NCBI GenBank assembly: GCA_034336665.1
Contig: JAPFBE010000002.1
Location: 16,842,906-16,906,905, forward strand
Reading direction: 5' to 3'
Length of the DNA: 64,000 nucleotides
Source of the DNA: Luscinia megarhynchos
Lineage: Eukaryota; Chordata; Aves; Passeriformes; Turdidae
Every line of letters begins with the position of its first letter. Position 1 is the first letter of the stretch. The translations under genes were made by a program, and so were the position numbers. Under the pieces are notes generated by a model. The model ran no database searches, was not told the DNA's origin, and saw nothing but the letters and a program-made list of their open reading frames with translations. This document shows, in pieces, positions 21,760 through 35,160 of the stretch.

Positions 21760-24689
21760 TATAAAAAGGGAAACAAAAATAAAATAAATTTCCAGCAGTA
21801 AACCCATATATCTTAACACAGCCTACTCTTGTGTAACATAACACTGATTATACCAACATCGCCTCTGACTTATTAGAAAAGCTGCTCAATTTCCTGTGCC
21901 ATCTAATAATTTCTTTCAGACTTTGTGTGGCTAAAACAGTCAAACTGTGCTGTCCACTGTGGGAACAGCTGTATATTTCAGTACTGCTGCGACAGAGTTT
22001 AACAGCAATTAGTTGTTCTTTTTCTTTTTGTATTCATAGTTCCCATTTACAAAATGTTCTTCAGAACTAGTTCAATTCAAGGCTTATTTCCATTGGAGGA
22101 CAGCTGGGAATTTGACCTAGCTTTGGGAGCCAAGACATAAAATGAAATGAAGTATCAGGCGTGCAGTAAAATCATACACCCTGTTTTTCTACTCTTTTGG
22201 GATGGCTTTATTTCAGTCCAGATAGTTACTGCATGATAATGTTGCAGAGAGAGGAAAGACAAAAACAAAAAATCTCTAGACAGTAAACCAGATGCATTTT
22301 GTGTTGTTGGGTAGTTTGAGGAACCCATAGCTCACTGCCCTTATTTGTAAGCAAACTCAGATTTGAAGACCCCTGTGGACCACTTACTAATCAGCAAATT
22401 TTTCTTAGTTTCAAAATATAACCTGAAGTTAGGATAACAGGCTTTCTCCCTCTTCCTTTCACTGTATCCAAGAGGCTTTAAAAGAAGCTCAGGGATTAGC
22501 TGACCCTCCTCCTTTCCTGTACTATGCCTGGGCATGATAGGGCTAGCACAGGGGGAGGAGGGTGTAATTCCTTTGCATCCCACTCCAGCAAGCAAGCTTG
22601 TGGAGGAAAAGTCACTGTCTTGCTTATCTCCTGTCTCGGTGCTGAGGGTATGGCAGAATTTGCAGTTACACCTGATGGTATCTGGGGGAAGGCGGAGGAA
22701 TTCGCTCCTTTGCCAGAGCATGTTTTGCAGTTCATTGCACTATTATAAATCACTTTGCTCAGCTGTAACTCATGAATGAGTATTGGGGGTGGAGGGGAGT
22801 AGAAAGGGGAGGGTGTGGAGGTTGAGTAGGGTTAACAAAATTCGAAACAGATTTACTGAAAGCTCTTCAATAGTAAATAAAAAAGACAGCCCAGCTGCTG
22901 CTGTTCTGCAACACAGCAAACTATAAGCTAGGAGTCCTGGTAATTAGTTTCATTTGTAGGTGAAAAAAGGTCTTTGAGAATATCTGGTATTAATTATCAT
23001 TAAGGGTTAGTCATCGTTTCCATTTGAGAAACCTATATTTTTTATTTTTAGCTTTACGTGTTGTCGGCTTACATGCAATTAAAGGACCATCAAAGCAGCT
23101 GAACCACATTGGTGCATTGTACATTGGTACAGCCTCACCAGCCTGTCCCAGACCCACTCTGTCCCTGGCTCTGGGGCACTGCAGTGACAGGCTGCTGGTT
23201 TGCACTAATAAAGAAAGTGATGAGCAGTGCCAGGGCCTCGCTCACACCCTGCAGTGGCAGGGCTACTCAGGTGGCTCAGAAAGAGCCTGTGACTCTCAGG
23301 TGTGAGGAATGTGGGTGGAGGCTTTCCAAAGCAGAGAGAAATGCTAGGTATCTGTGTAGTTTCAGTGGTAACACTCATGCTCCTTTGTGCTCTGTCATAC
23401 CTCCTTTAAAACGACTGAAATTAGTGTTCTACCAAAAATGGCCTCAATCTGTTTTACTTTAAAAAAACTCAAACTCCAGGTTTGCTTTTCAGCTTTGCTT
23501 GGTGGTAGGATTGGTTTGTGTTTGTTTTTATTTTAAATGCTCTCTTGCATTCTGAATTGCAGCTGCCTCATGTCACAGCGCTGTATATCTGCCACAAATG
23601 ATCTTTGTTTATCTTGTATGTGAATGTTAAACTTCTATTGATTTTCACTGTGCTCATAGGGAAAGGCTGGTTTTATGCCTAGTAATTGCTTTATGGTGGG
23701 CAATAAGGACTGGAAGAGGAAGGATTTGAGCTGGCTTAGTAAATATGTGAGTAAAATCCTACTTCTGTTGAAGTTTTGCCACCAACTTAAACGTAGCCAG
23801 GCTCTTAACTGCTTCTGAGTAAACCACTGTAAGATTTTGGTAATTTGATCTCCTTATCTCTAAATGGAGCAACTATTAATACTCTTCTGGCAGATTTTCT
23901 TAATCCAGGATAGGAAGTGTTATCTGGCATATGTGATGTAATGCCTGGCTCCTGTGCTGTTCAGTGGAGCTTGTCAACAGAAAATATTTGGGTTGGCTGT
24001 TTCTAAGACCTGAAGTAATATTATATCACCTTGGCTAGTTATGACATTAGGCTTTTCTTTTGTTTCTTTATAGATTCAGGAAGAAATATGATAGCTTTGC
24101 CAGTAACATGAAATAGCAAAGCTTCCAAAGGAACTCTACCCTGGAAGGATTCCCTAACTGTGGTGTGCAAATTACAGTGTCTATGAATATGAGTAGGCAG
24201 AAAAAATCCGAACGATCTTGAGCTATTTTCCCTCCAGTATTAATTAATAATGGCAGAACTAAAAATAGTCCCATGAGTGTGCTCCTTTCGATCATATAGC
24301 TAAAGTAAACGCTCTTTCACGAGTTAAAAAAAATACATGTAGGCTCTTTGTGGTTTTTGATTTGTGTGCCTCTCCCACTGACACCAAGAAGTGGTCCTGC
24401 AGATGGAAACCTTCCATACATCATAATATTTTGTCCTGAAGGAAAAGCAGCACAAAAGGAATAGAAGAATAAAGAAATTATTAGTCTTGAATAGCTTTTA
24501 TATTATAATTTTAACTCAGATTTACTTACTAGAATGGATTCTTTTTGAATTATTTCTGTATTAATTTTTCAACAATCTCCACTCATATGTTACTTTTCTC
24601 CTCTCTGCTTGATTTGTTTATGTACCAAAATGTGTGTCAACTGAATACTCTGAAGTGTAGTCACTGCATAATACTGTTCTGAGACATCA
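21760..24689. other. Unique non-coding stretch
   Basis: No gene or recognisable transposon. Overlapping open frames at 22341-22779 on both strands (up to 126 codons) reflect a locally G+C-richer patch. About 22985-23060 has ATTAATTATCATTAAGG and a few CpGs, reminiscent of conserved non-coding DNA. Other frames (23024-23305, 23109-23462 plus) lack domains. Confidence 0.6.
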
Positions 24690-25110
24690 TCCACACTTCT
24701 ATTGAGATAAAAATCCTAATGTAAAAAAATCTGTTGGCTGGTATTAATATTAAATCATCCCCTGGGAAAAGCCCTCAGTGCTAATTAATGAATCATGAAA
24801 CTTACAGGTTTAAAGATAATATTTGTCACCTATATCTATTCATAAGAAGAACATTTTCATCATCAGATTCCATCAGAAATTACTAATTAAAGCCTCCTCT
24901 TCCTGCTCTGTGTTTCAAGACAACATAGGGAAGGAAATTGCTGTTAAAGCTGCGATTTTATTCAGATTTTTAAGCACAGTCCAATTTGCATAAAGTCTAA
25001 TAAAGCATTATTAAAATCTATTAACACTTGTCTATGGCAATTAAATTCAGTTTGCAATTTTGAATGATTGCATGTCATGCACACTGAGATAAGGGATCAT
25101 GGAGGGCTAT
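24690..25110. other. Block resembling a conserved non-coding element
   Basis: AT-rich, non-repetitive sequence dense in homeodomain/POU-type words: GCTAATTAATGAATCATGAA (about 24780), ACTAATTAAAGC (about 24883), a perfect octamer ATTTGCAT at 24984-24991, TAATAAAGCATTATTAAAA (about 25000) and GGCAATTAAATTC (about 25037). There is no coding potential. Such words cluster in vertebrate developmental enhancers. This is inference from texture, since conservation cannot be tested here. Confidence 0.35.
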
Positions 25111-28100
25111 CAAAGAATGAATTGTAATCCTGGGAAGGATGAGTGAAAGAAATGTTGTTCACAAGGCACATACATTAGGGAAGGATAATATCTACTTTCT
25201 AAAAGGCAGTGAATAATTCTTGGCTCTACAGAGTTGAGATTCAATCATGGCTGCCCTCAGATGTTTATTTTGCAATATGTATCTATGATATACAAGTCTG
25301 ATTGAACATTGTGGTATTTTATTATAAAACCTGGAGGGCGTTGTCCTCTAGAGAGAACTGAAGATTTTAACTAATATTGATTATTTAGTGTGGACTGTAA
25401 AAATCACAAGTTAAAATGGGGGTAGGGAAAGCAAGCTGAGGCCAGATATAAAAGTTTTTTATAGATTCTTAAAGGTTTCAGGGAAACTGGTGAAAATTCA
25501 AATAACATTCTTTCACAGGACTTTTAAAATTGCTAAGGTGTATACTGGAATTGTTTGTTTATCAGAGTTATGGCAGGAATGCTCTCAATGCAAATTTGTG
25601 GAGAGGGTGGGCATTGATACCTGGTTTGCCATCATGGCTTGAAAATCAAACTCTATCTGTATTTCAAGACTTTCACTCCTATACCTCGTGTTCTTGGGGG
25701 GAAACCCCAACAACAGAGAGAGTGTGGTGCTCATGAGTTTACTTTGCAATGACCTTCCAGGATTACATCACCCTGGAAGTCAGCTATTTGGCTCTCCCTG
25801 AAGAAATTGTCTGTCTCCATCTCAAATTGTCTGTTAAAACCACATAAAGGCTGGATTTAGTTACTAGAGATAACCTTGGCAACAACTCCCTACCAACACT
25901 GGTTATGCTTCCACCGAAACCAAAAGCTGTGAAGAGAGTACAGAGAGACTCCTGGGGTGGGAGGTGGTGCTGGGCTGCTTAATAATCCTTTTCCAGGAGT
26001 AAGATAGCCCCATGCCTTATCCAGAACCAAATGCAAAGGACTTGGCTTTGAATTTGTCTCTCTTGCTTGCCAGCATCTTGTACACTACTTCATATGCATG
26101 GTGTAAAATAGAGTAAGTTTGCTTGCCACTAATCACAGTATTTTCTTATAATCCTGAAAGTTTTAAGACACCCTAATTTATTGAATCTATTTTCTTAAAT
26201 GGGAAGGCTTTTACCCAGTGTGGCCTAGGTGACCAAGCAAATATCTTGGTTGACAGGATGGCAGTGTTTATATAATTTTCAGAGAAATTGCTTGCTGGGC
26301 ATTTTTAGTAGAAGTTTCTTTAATTTATTCATTAACATTTTCTTCTCTGTAGCCTGCTAAGTTGGAATTATGAAAACAATACCAGCAACATTCTGGAGTG
26401 TTCTTCAAAGCATTTTTAAAATAGCTTTCCAATACTATGTGGCAAAAAAATTAAATGCACAATATTTTTCCTATTGTGCAATATAATACACACAAGTATA
26501 ATAGAATATAAATGTTTTCTGGGCATTTTTTAAAAAATTACTTCCTAGAGCATTGAGGTTGCACCTCTTGAAAGTGATGCCACTGCTCCCAACTTTTCCT
26601 AGGGGACTGTTTATCTCCCACCATCCAGTGTGGGGAACATGACAATTTTATCTATTTCTGTAATTTTTCCATGACCCAAACTGCCACTGGAGTTGACAAT
26701 AACAGAGGGCGTGCAAAAAAACAGTAGGAATGGGTCCTCTGCTGCCACTGCCCCAAAGGGAGATGGAACATGATGTTCTCTGTTTCTCAAGCTTTGCTGC
26801 AGTTTGAAGAATTTTTATGAGGGGGGATTCAGTTTGGCAAAGTGAGTTTTCTTCTTTGTCTGTAAGAGTGTAAGCATGAGAAGCATGCAGAGCATCCTGA
26901 GACCTGGAGTGTTCTGACTGGTCAAACAGCATTAACAGCCCTCTCACACTCCATGAACTGCTCTCCTCCTGCTCCTGGGAAGGAGCACACCCTTCGCTGC
27001 TTTGGAACAAGGAAGCTGGTGGCACCAAAAGCACTCTAAGAAAACTCTCTACGAGCACTGTTCTGCTACAGCCCAGGCACAGAAATAAAGGCAAAGTCTC
27101 CATGACAAGTGTTGGATTTCTCTATATTTCAGGGTTTTTGCTAGCTACTAAAGGGAAAACATCCAGATAATGTATCTAAAATCTTAAGCACCTCCATCTA
27201 TACAAAGTGACCAATGCAGACATCGATCAAAACATTCCTTTTTTATTCTTCTCTCTAAAATTATTAATAACTTTTTGTTTTCTTTTCCTCCTCTGGTTAT
27301 TTCTTGCCATCTGAAGACTGTAGCACCATTTCTTAGATTGGTAGTGTTTTAGAAAACGCTGAGCAATTTTTTTTTATTGTAATGTCTCTTGCTCCTTTCT
27401 ACAGCTTGCATGCAGCTCTCTACATATGTTTTCATGTCTTTCTTTTCTGTTTGCCCGCCCAGTTCTTCTGTGACAACTAGCTGCCTTTGCAAAATGCTTC
27501 TGGGCTTGCTTCATACCACATAAAGTCTAGGCAAATGAATGTTTTCTCTAATGGATTTACGTAGACTATTAAGAAGAAAACAAACCTAGGACAAGAACAA
27601 AATTAATCACTGGTTTATTAGTTTGGCATTGTTGCTTGCCTACAGAACTGCTTTATATCAAACATGTTTTTTAATAAGTAAATAAATAAATGACAAGTGG
27701 GAGTACCAAGCTTAGCCCAGCATGAGTATTGACAGTGGTTACTGCTGACAGCTTTTTACTGTTTCCAAACAACATGTTTCATTCCCTTAACTCCATTGTC
27801 ATAGGGAATAGGGCAATACCAAGCTATTCAGCAGAGACGCTTGCAATAAGGAGCATTCATGGCTTTACTTTTGTCTTGACTTGAAGAGGTTTTGACGAAA
27901 TTGTGCCGGGAGACTTCAGCCTGGCACCCCCGAGTCAGAGGCCGTGTCCACAGCAGCAGTTGGAGACCCACGACTCCCCTGCAATGAGACTCAGCTGTGC
28001 TATTTTGGGACAGCGCTCATTCCCAGCCCTCCGATTTGATTTAATTCAAAACCACCGAGCCAACATGGAGGAGAAAATCCAGTAGTCCCAGTAGCTGCAC

Positions 28101-29145
28101 AGACACATCTCTTATTTTTATCCAGAGCCTGCATTGATGCTAAGCTGGAAATACTCACCAGAAGGGGAATATGCTGTTTTATCTTGCCCCAGGGCTTACA
28201 TAGCTGTGGCAGCAACCCCCTGAATGTAATAGGAGTCATGTGTTGGCATAGCTGCTTAGGCTCTGCTTGGACACAGGAACAGGACAAAGAAATAGGATCC
28301 AGAAGAAAAGTTCACCCTTGCTGTTCGTCCGTGCTGGGTGTGAATCAGGCTTCAGGTGTGTCTGTGTGTGATGTGAGGGGCTTGTGCTCACAGCTGTGGG
28401 AGAACTGAATGCACTGTGTTTTCCTGAGTCATGTGGGGCCAGTTCTGGTGTAGGGAGGGTGGCCATGACCACCACTCCCCCAAATTTGGCAGCCTGGCCA
28501 GCCTTCCCCTTTTGTATGCTTCACCAGAAAAGTCAACTAAGTTAAGGGACAGGAACTTCAATTCTTTTTTTTTTAATTTTTTTTTCTTGCTCATTATTTC
28601 ACTTCTACTAGCCTATCTGAAACCTTTCACTTTTCACTGGAATTTAAAAGCTGTTTTTAATTACAGGGCTTCACATGAACTTGGAGATAATAATGTGAGA
28701 AAGGGAATTTCAGTCTGCCTTCAGTCAATGTAATTTTTACCTGTGAGGTCAAGAACATTGGCTACAACTTTTATACTGCACTTTTACTTGCGTAGAAGGG
28801 AAGTGAAAACTTTGTTTTCTCAGTTTGTGGTGCATCACACTGATTAATGAACCCATATGCAGGCATACAGGTGGTTTTTTTCCACTTATTTAACAACTTA
28901 TAAATAAAAGCAGAGAAAAAAAAATGCTACTTTTCCTTGTATAATATTGGATAAGATTTCTGACTTTAAATGCCCACTGAAACCTATCTGATACGCTATG
29001 CTTTTCTTTTTCTTTATTTTTAAGACAGATGGATTATTTTCCTACACCTATTCTCTGAGGTGACCAGCTCCAAAGAAGTAAACTATTTTTATTACTATTC
29101 TCTTGATTTTAATGATAGCACGGCACTTAATCTGAACAAGACCAT
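25111..29145. other. Unique non-coding stretch
   Basis: No gene or clear repeat up to the CR1 pair. The longest open frame is 151 codons on the minus strand (26648-27103). It has no recognisable domain, signal peptide or splice context, and I leave it out. Simple sequences lie at 27672-27690 (AAATAAATAAAT) and 28565-28585 (T10 AA T9). A segment near 27900-28090 has a few extra CpGs. Confidence 0.6.
28565..28585. repeat. T-rich low-complexity run
   Basis: Ten T, two A, nine T. Confidence 0.9.
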
Positions 29146-29530
29146 AATCATAGAATGGTTTGGGTTGGAAGGGACCTTGAAGATCATCTAGTTCCAACAT
29201 CCCTGCCATGGGCAGGGACACCTGCCACTAGACCAGATTGCTCAGGGCCCCATCCAGTCTGGCTTTGAACACTGTCAGGATGGGGCATCCACAGCTTCTC
29301 TGGGCATCCTGTTTCTGTGCTTCACCACCCTCACAGCAAATAATTTCTTCCTAATATCTAATCTAAATCTGACTTTTGTCAGTTTATAGCATTCTATAGC
29401 TTGTTCTAGCTGTACACAGCTTTGTTAAAAGTCCCTCCCCACCTTTCTCATAGACCCCCTTTAGAAACTGGAAGGCTGCTCTAAGGTCTCCCTGCAGTCT
29501 TCCCTTTTCTAGGCTTCTCTTTCCAGTTGT
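29146..29530 (-). mobile_element. CR1 LINE copy 1 of a head-to-tail pair
   Basis: Antisense avian CR1, about 385 bp. The 3' end is at 29146 ('AATCATAGAATGGTTTGGG'), followed by 'GGGACCTTGAAGATCATCTA', 'CCATGGGCAGGGACACC', 'CCACTAGACCAG', 'GATGGGGCATCCAC' and 'ATTTCTTCCTAATATCTAA'. The ORF2 C-terminal region continues to about 29528, where it stops directly against the 3' end of a second CR1. It belongs to the 'GATGCCCCATCC' subfamily like the 14421 copy. It is well preserved compared with the old copies at 2340 and 6895. Confidence 0.95.
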
Positions 29531-29850
29531 TACATAGAACATACTGAGTTGGAAGGGACCCATCAGGATGACTGAGTCCAACTCCTGGCCCTGCACAGGA
29601 CACTCCAAGAGTCACACCATGTGCCTGAGAGCATTGTCCAAACACTTTTTGAACTCTGTCAGGCTTGGTGCCGTGACCACTGCCCTGGGAGCCTGTTCCA
29701 GTGCCAACTACCCTCTGGGTGGAAAAGATTTTTCTTGATATCCAACCTCCCCTGACTCACCTTCATGCTGTTTCCTTGAATCCTGTCTCAGGACATGAGA
29801 ATGAAGAGATCAGTGTCTGCCCCTCAGCCTCTTCACGTGATGCCTGTTGA
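29531..29850 (-). mobile_element. CR1 LINE copy 2 of a head-to-tail pair, different subfamily
   Basis: Antisense CR1 whose 3' end begins at 29531 ('TACATAGAACATACTGAGTT'). It continues 'GGAAGGGACCCATCAGGATG', 'AGTCCAACTCCTGGCCCTGC', 'GTGCCTGAGAGCATTGTCC', 'CTCTGTCAGGCTTGGTGCCG' and 'CCCTGGGAGCCTGTTCCAGT'. This 'TCCTGGCCCTGCACAGGAC' signature marks another CR1 subfamily than copy 1. Similarity fades near 29845 (around CAGCCTCTTCACGTGATG). No bases separate it from copy 1, which suggests copy 1 landed in or beside its 3' tail. Confidence 0.95.
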
Positions 29851-32800
29851 AAGAAGTGTTGCACCATGCGAACCACAAGATCTGTGTCCTGCATTTGTGG
29901 TTGCTGAGTATTGCGCAAAGAATGAATCTTTAAAATTTTTTCAGTGATATTGAATAATTTAAATTGAAATTCGTGCATGCCCCTTTGCAAATAATTTCAA
30001 AATGTTTTTCAGGAATAAGTTTGTGCTAAAGAATTTGACCTTGCTAATATATCTGGGATATACTATGGTTGTAGTTCCAAAAGCCCTGTTATTTGGTGTA
30101 TGTGTGATATGAGAGATGCCTTGCACTAAAAATGTGAATGGCTTATTTTATGACTGATGGAATGGCCATCTTTGTCTTGAAATACCTTGTTTTAGGCCTT
30201 GAAATGCTAAAATTACATGGCAAGATGCATCAGTTGCACATGGAAATACCAGCACCCCAGCAGTACACTAGCAGATATTGTGGCAATGGGATTTCTGGAG
30301 ACTAGCTGGAAGCTAGCTATGCACTAGGATGCCTTGCCTTATCAAGAAAGGAAGGTATATGGATGATTTTTGCTAAAATTTTAACAAACTTCTGTGAAGT
30401 TTTCTTTGGAACAGTTTTGTGATGACATATACGTAGCAAGCAAAAGGGCAGCCTGGGGAATCAAAAATATGATTAGTGCTAGGACTTAGACTGACATGCC
30501 AAGCAGCAGCCACCAAATTGTACATAGCTCCTACTGATGTGAGTGATTACCTGAAACCACACATTTTTCTGAAAAGGAAAAAGAAGAGGAGAAAAGAAAT
30601 TTATTTTTCTTAATGTAAATCTTTTCTGCTGCTTGGAACTAATGCCTTTTATTGCTACTGCTGTTTAAATATTAGCTTTTGTAGTTTGCTTGCCGGGAGC
30701 AGCATTCACCATATTTCATTAAAAACAGCTGAAGTTTACCTCTGTAGTTTGTATATCAAAAGGGTGCTCCTCTGGCACCTGTGAGAATGTCACTGTGCAT
30801 GGTATGGAAAGGTGTGGCCCTGGCCATATTTACTGTGCTGGGACTCTGTGCACAGTGTCTGTACATAGGTGTGTGTGCCTGTATGTACGTGCCTTTATGT
30901 TTATAAATGTAGCATTTTCAGAGTGACCTTCCATGAGGTTAATCCTTATGCATAGATCCTCTGAATCTGAGTGACAAGAATGTATTTGAAGGAAGACAAC
31001 TTCCATGCCTGTTGGTCTTCTGCTGATTGTAATGCTCTTGATTCATTTAGGAGCAGCTGGCAGCTCTATGACAGGAGGAGGGCTTGAACAGACTCTGCAG
31101 TATTTGTGGGATCATGCTGTGTGTGTGTGGATTGACTTCCCAGCTCACTGTGCATTTAGTCAGGGGAAGAGGATGGAAAAATCTAAATCTATTTACAGTG
31201 TGAATGTAGAAGTCTGAGTCCTGAAGAATTGTAGGGGTTTTTAAACTATCTTTGTAGCTGATTTCAAGGAAAGATATTGCTTTTCCTTTCCTCAAGAAAT
31301 GTCTCAAGAAAGTATCCTGTTACATTTTCTTCACCACTAATTTTTTTTGGTAGTTTTCTCTCCCTGACACATATGCTTCTTCCAGCTCTGTTTTCTTCTG
31401 AAACTGAAATCCTTGTTGACTCCTGCAAGATCAGAGTTTCCTTGTGGTACTTGAGAGTTATATGGCATGAATCCTCAATGCTTCAGCATTGAGGTCACTA
31501 GAGATGATATGGATGGGAAACGTGGTGTTTCTCTCTCTCTTTGGAATGATAAGAGCTGTGAGGCAACTGCATTGATCGAGGGCTGTTTAAGCCCTTGGCT
31601 CATGGCACAGTGGTGTTCTGGGGGACCAGGGTGCTTCGTGGGAAGCCACAGCTCGTGGTGTCTCTCACTGTGTGCCACGATGCTTCAACAAACCACAGCA
31701 CTGGCAGAGCCTTGTTTCTCTTGGTCTTGTAACTTGTGTTGGATCCTTTAGAGTCCAAGGATGAGCTGGGGAGCTTTTCCTACTTTGGGATTGTAAGTAT
31801 GTTTTCCTTACTTCAGACCAGGTGCTCATTTTCCTGATGTCTTTCATGAGCTTGTTGATGTCAAGGTCTCTGACCTTCTGCCAGCAGTGATCAAAGTCAG
31901 GCAGATGCTTAAAAATTGCTGGGAGATACATGGATGGACACACACATGCACGTACTCAGCATGATTGCATTAGCCTTGTCTTCTTAAGAAACAGATGAAA
32001 GCTGTATAATTTAATGGTTGGATGCGAGTTCTGTGAGTGGTAATGAGAACAATGCAGCCTCTGCCACACCACACAAAGAGCTGGCTTCTGAGGGCCTCTT
32101 TGAAGTGCTGGGGACAAGCACAGCATTGCAGTGGTGAGACGGCTGCAGCGTGAATAAACATGTGTTTAGGCTTTGCTTAAACGATGCTGACATTTGTCTG
32201 TACCTACTTTCTGTGCAAACATCTGGCTGGAGCAAGCTCTGTGGGATAGAGACTACCTATGGGCCTTGAGCTGGTGGAAACAGGCTGAGACACACCACAA
32301 TGAGAGGCTGTGGCCCCACATGTGTTTTACATGGCTGCTTAGGGTTTCCCTTTCCACGTCTCAGCCGTTGCACGGATTTCCCCAGTACCAGCTTCCAGAG
32401 CCTGCAGTAGCTGACGCAAGAGCTCCAAAAAGCTGCAAGGACTGGTGACTGAAAATGCAGTTTTCAGCTGTCAAAAAGAGCAGCAGAGCAGCTCAAGTGG
32501 GCAGCTTTCACTCTGCCTGGGTGCTCTCCTACAAACCCTATTCTAGGAATATGAAAGCTCTGTCCCATGATAAAAATATAACACTGTGGTGTACTTTTTC
32601 AAAGTGAATCCAGCAGGAAAATGTTGGGGAAGTTAAAATTTTTTTCAGGAAGAAGAAAGGAGATTTCTAATTCTATTTCAATTACTCTGCCTTAAGCTAT
32701 ATGGTATGACCAGAGGAGCATATACATTGACTATCTGGCTTCTCTACCAGAACTCACATTGAAACTGAGGTTAAGAAGGGTCAGGTATAAAAGCTATTTT

Positions 32801-35010
32801 TACTTTAGACAGGATGAAGAAGATCTAGTATTCAAACTAGAAATATTTTGTATTTCTAGCAAATGTGCACTGTTTTCTTGCTGTAGTATGACAGAGGAAA
32901 TTATCTTTTTGGGCATAGCAACACACAGAATACAGTGTGCATGTATCTTGAGCTGTGGGAATGCTTTTTGTTCTCTAATTACAGACCATTGGCTGAATAA
33001 TGTAAGAAGTCTATATTATATAGATATATAAAACCTTATTGGTACGTGCAAGAGGAGAGAGTTTAAACTGTGTGGTATTTTTCCTCTGGCTTTCACTTGC
33101 TTAATCATGTCAGATTTCCCTTAAATGAGTAACTATAATAGTCTATATAGCAATGTTTTTGTTACTACTAATAGGCTTTGATGCCCAACTCAAAGATACG
33201 TGTTTTGCTCTGCCTGTGTTTCTTTTTGTTGGTGTTTGCACCTTGTGCATGTGCCTGTCTTTTGGCTGCCTGGAGTCCCATCTGCTGTGGGTTCTGGCTG
33301 CAGCTGAGCATCTCCCTACAACAGGGGACTGGGAAATGCACCTCCATCCCATCAGACGTGCACCAAAATTTTATATATGGCTCCATCCCTGGCTTTGTTT
33401 CTATAGCTTTAGCATCATTCTCATACCTGTGAAATCCATGCTCAGTGCAATGGGAAGGATTTTGACAATTACACCTGGACCTTTCAGGAAATATCAGTTT
33501 TATTTGACGTTATCATCATTTTGGCATTTGCAGCTCCTCGTGCAACAGTGAGCTAAGAGATTGCAGTAGGTTTCTCGAAGCCTCAGATCTAGTTAAAGTA
33601 ATAGTTACTGGCTATTGCAGATTTACTTTGCTCTGGAGCCAAGAAGGGATCAGTGCTGGGAGCCAAATCTGAAAGCTCATCACAACCACATGAGATGGAA
33701 AAGCAGTCTCTGAGACATATTGATAGCTGCAGATGACAGAAATGATATTTATTGCCATGGACAGTAAAATTTATATATATTAAAAAAATGCAAACTTTGG
33801 AGAACGATGGGAAGCACTGACAGGAAACGCCTTAGAACAAATTTCTGCAAGAAAAAGTGGCTGGAGGAAGCAGCTTCAATGAAAATGGTTTATTTGTTCT
33901 GATCTGTGGGCCAAATGATAGAGTACAACAAAAGTCAGCTTCTGAAATATCATTTCCCTTCCCCCAGTAGAAGTTTCCTCAACTCTGATATACAGCATAA
34001 GCATTCTTCCCTGCACATCTTTGTAATTGGAAATTTTGATGTATTTTCAGAGAAAAGAACTATTTAACTGAAAGCTTTACTCCAGTTAAAGCATTATGGA
34101 ATGTCCAAAAATGCCTGAGTAAATATTGCCCTTTTCTTTTGATCAAGTAAATTTGTACATTGTCCTCCATGTTCCCTCCAATGTGAATTTCAGTATTTAA
34201 GAAGCCAAGTATTAAGTGCAATACTATCATTATACAGTACAGAAGATTTAAATTATAGCTTGTCTTTGGTTTTCCCAGTCCAGTTGTTGCTTTGTGATGG
34301 TGCTGCCTAAATACTGGAAAGCAGAACTGAATTTTTGGTAAGAAAAGCAAGGTAGACTGCTTTGATAGGTGACACAGGGTAAAATGCTAGACATAATAGA
34401 TATTACAGCTTAGAAATTTTGGAAAAAAGGAATGGAAGGGGTAGAAGCTCCTTCATAAGTCTGGAGTTATGCAATTCTACTTTAAAAAATCGAATAATAT
34501 GCTCATTCTGTACATAGGTGCATGCATTTTATCTGTCAGGGACAGATGAGGAAGTGTTTGCTTCTGTTTTTTTGTTCCTTTGGTATAGCAGGTAGAGAAG
34601 CTGCAAAGAGAAGAATTTTAACCAACAAAACTCATGTTGAGCTAGAAATTCTCTTGAAAATTGCTTTATATAGAAAACTTGCTTTCAGAACTGTACCTCA
34701 GCCAAATTACTTTCTGCATAAATCTTTTGACTTATCAAATAAGAAGGAAAATTAAAGAAAGTGCGGTATTTTCAAGCAAAGTCAAAAATTTTAAAATATT
34801 ACGAAGGTGAACATGAGTTTATTACCTGACAGACTGTAGTGGAGCATCTTGAGGAAAGGCTGGGGTGAGCAAGTGGCTCAGGGAGCAGAGTGCAGTTTTT
34901 GGGACTCCAGCCAGGTGCTGAGGACAGGATGAAGGTGTCCAAGCTTTGCCAGCAGCCAGAGTGACCATGAGTTAATGTAGTACATGAGACAAGGAAATAA
35001 TTTAATATGT
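29851..35010. other. Unique non-coding stretch
   Basis: No gene or recognisable transposon. A small inverted repeat CCTCAATGC-TTCA-GCATTGAGG lies at 31473-31494. A slightly CpG-richer segment at about 31570-31690 has open frames on both strands. GT-rich words occur near 30850-30900. Open frames such as 33153-33551 plus (132 codons) show hydrophobic low-complexity composition without a domain. Confidence 0.6.
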
Positions 35011-35074
35011 GCATATATCATATCTAAAATATATTCATATATGTATATATGTGTGTGTATGTAAATATATATAA
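35011..35074. repeat. (TA)n/(TG)n AT-rich microsatellite
   Basis: Mixed TA, CATA and GTGTGT units (for example ATATATGTGTGTGTATG, then AAATATATATAATG). Simple repeat, likely to vary in length. Confidence 0.85.
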
Positions 35075-35129
35075 TGCAGTTGAATTACTGAAATACTAAG
35101 ATTAAGAGAAAAAGGGCTGTAAAGGCCAG

Positions 35130-35160
35130 AGTCATAGAATCATTAAGGTTGGAAAAGACC
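35130..35160 (-). mobile_element. Very short CR1 3'-end remnant
   Basis: 'GTCATAGAATCATTAAGGTT' followed by 'GGAAAAGACC' is the antisense 3' tip of an avian CR1. Nothing further upstream of the element can be read, so the copy is only about 30 bp long. It is either an extremely 5'-truncated insertion or the remnant of a longer copy. Confidence 0.7.

Noticed and set aside
26648..27103. 151-codon minus-strand open frame
   Set aside because: Longest clean frame in its region, but no domain, no Kozak or splice context, and a frame of this size is expected somewhere in 128 kb of both-strand sequence.
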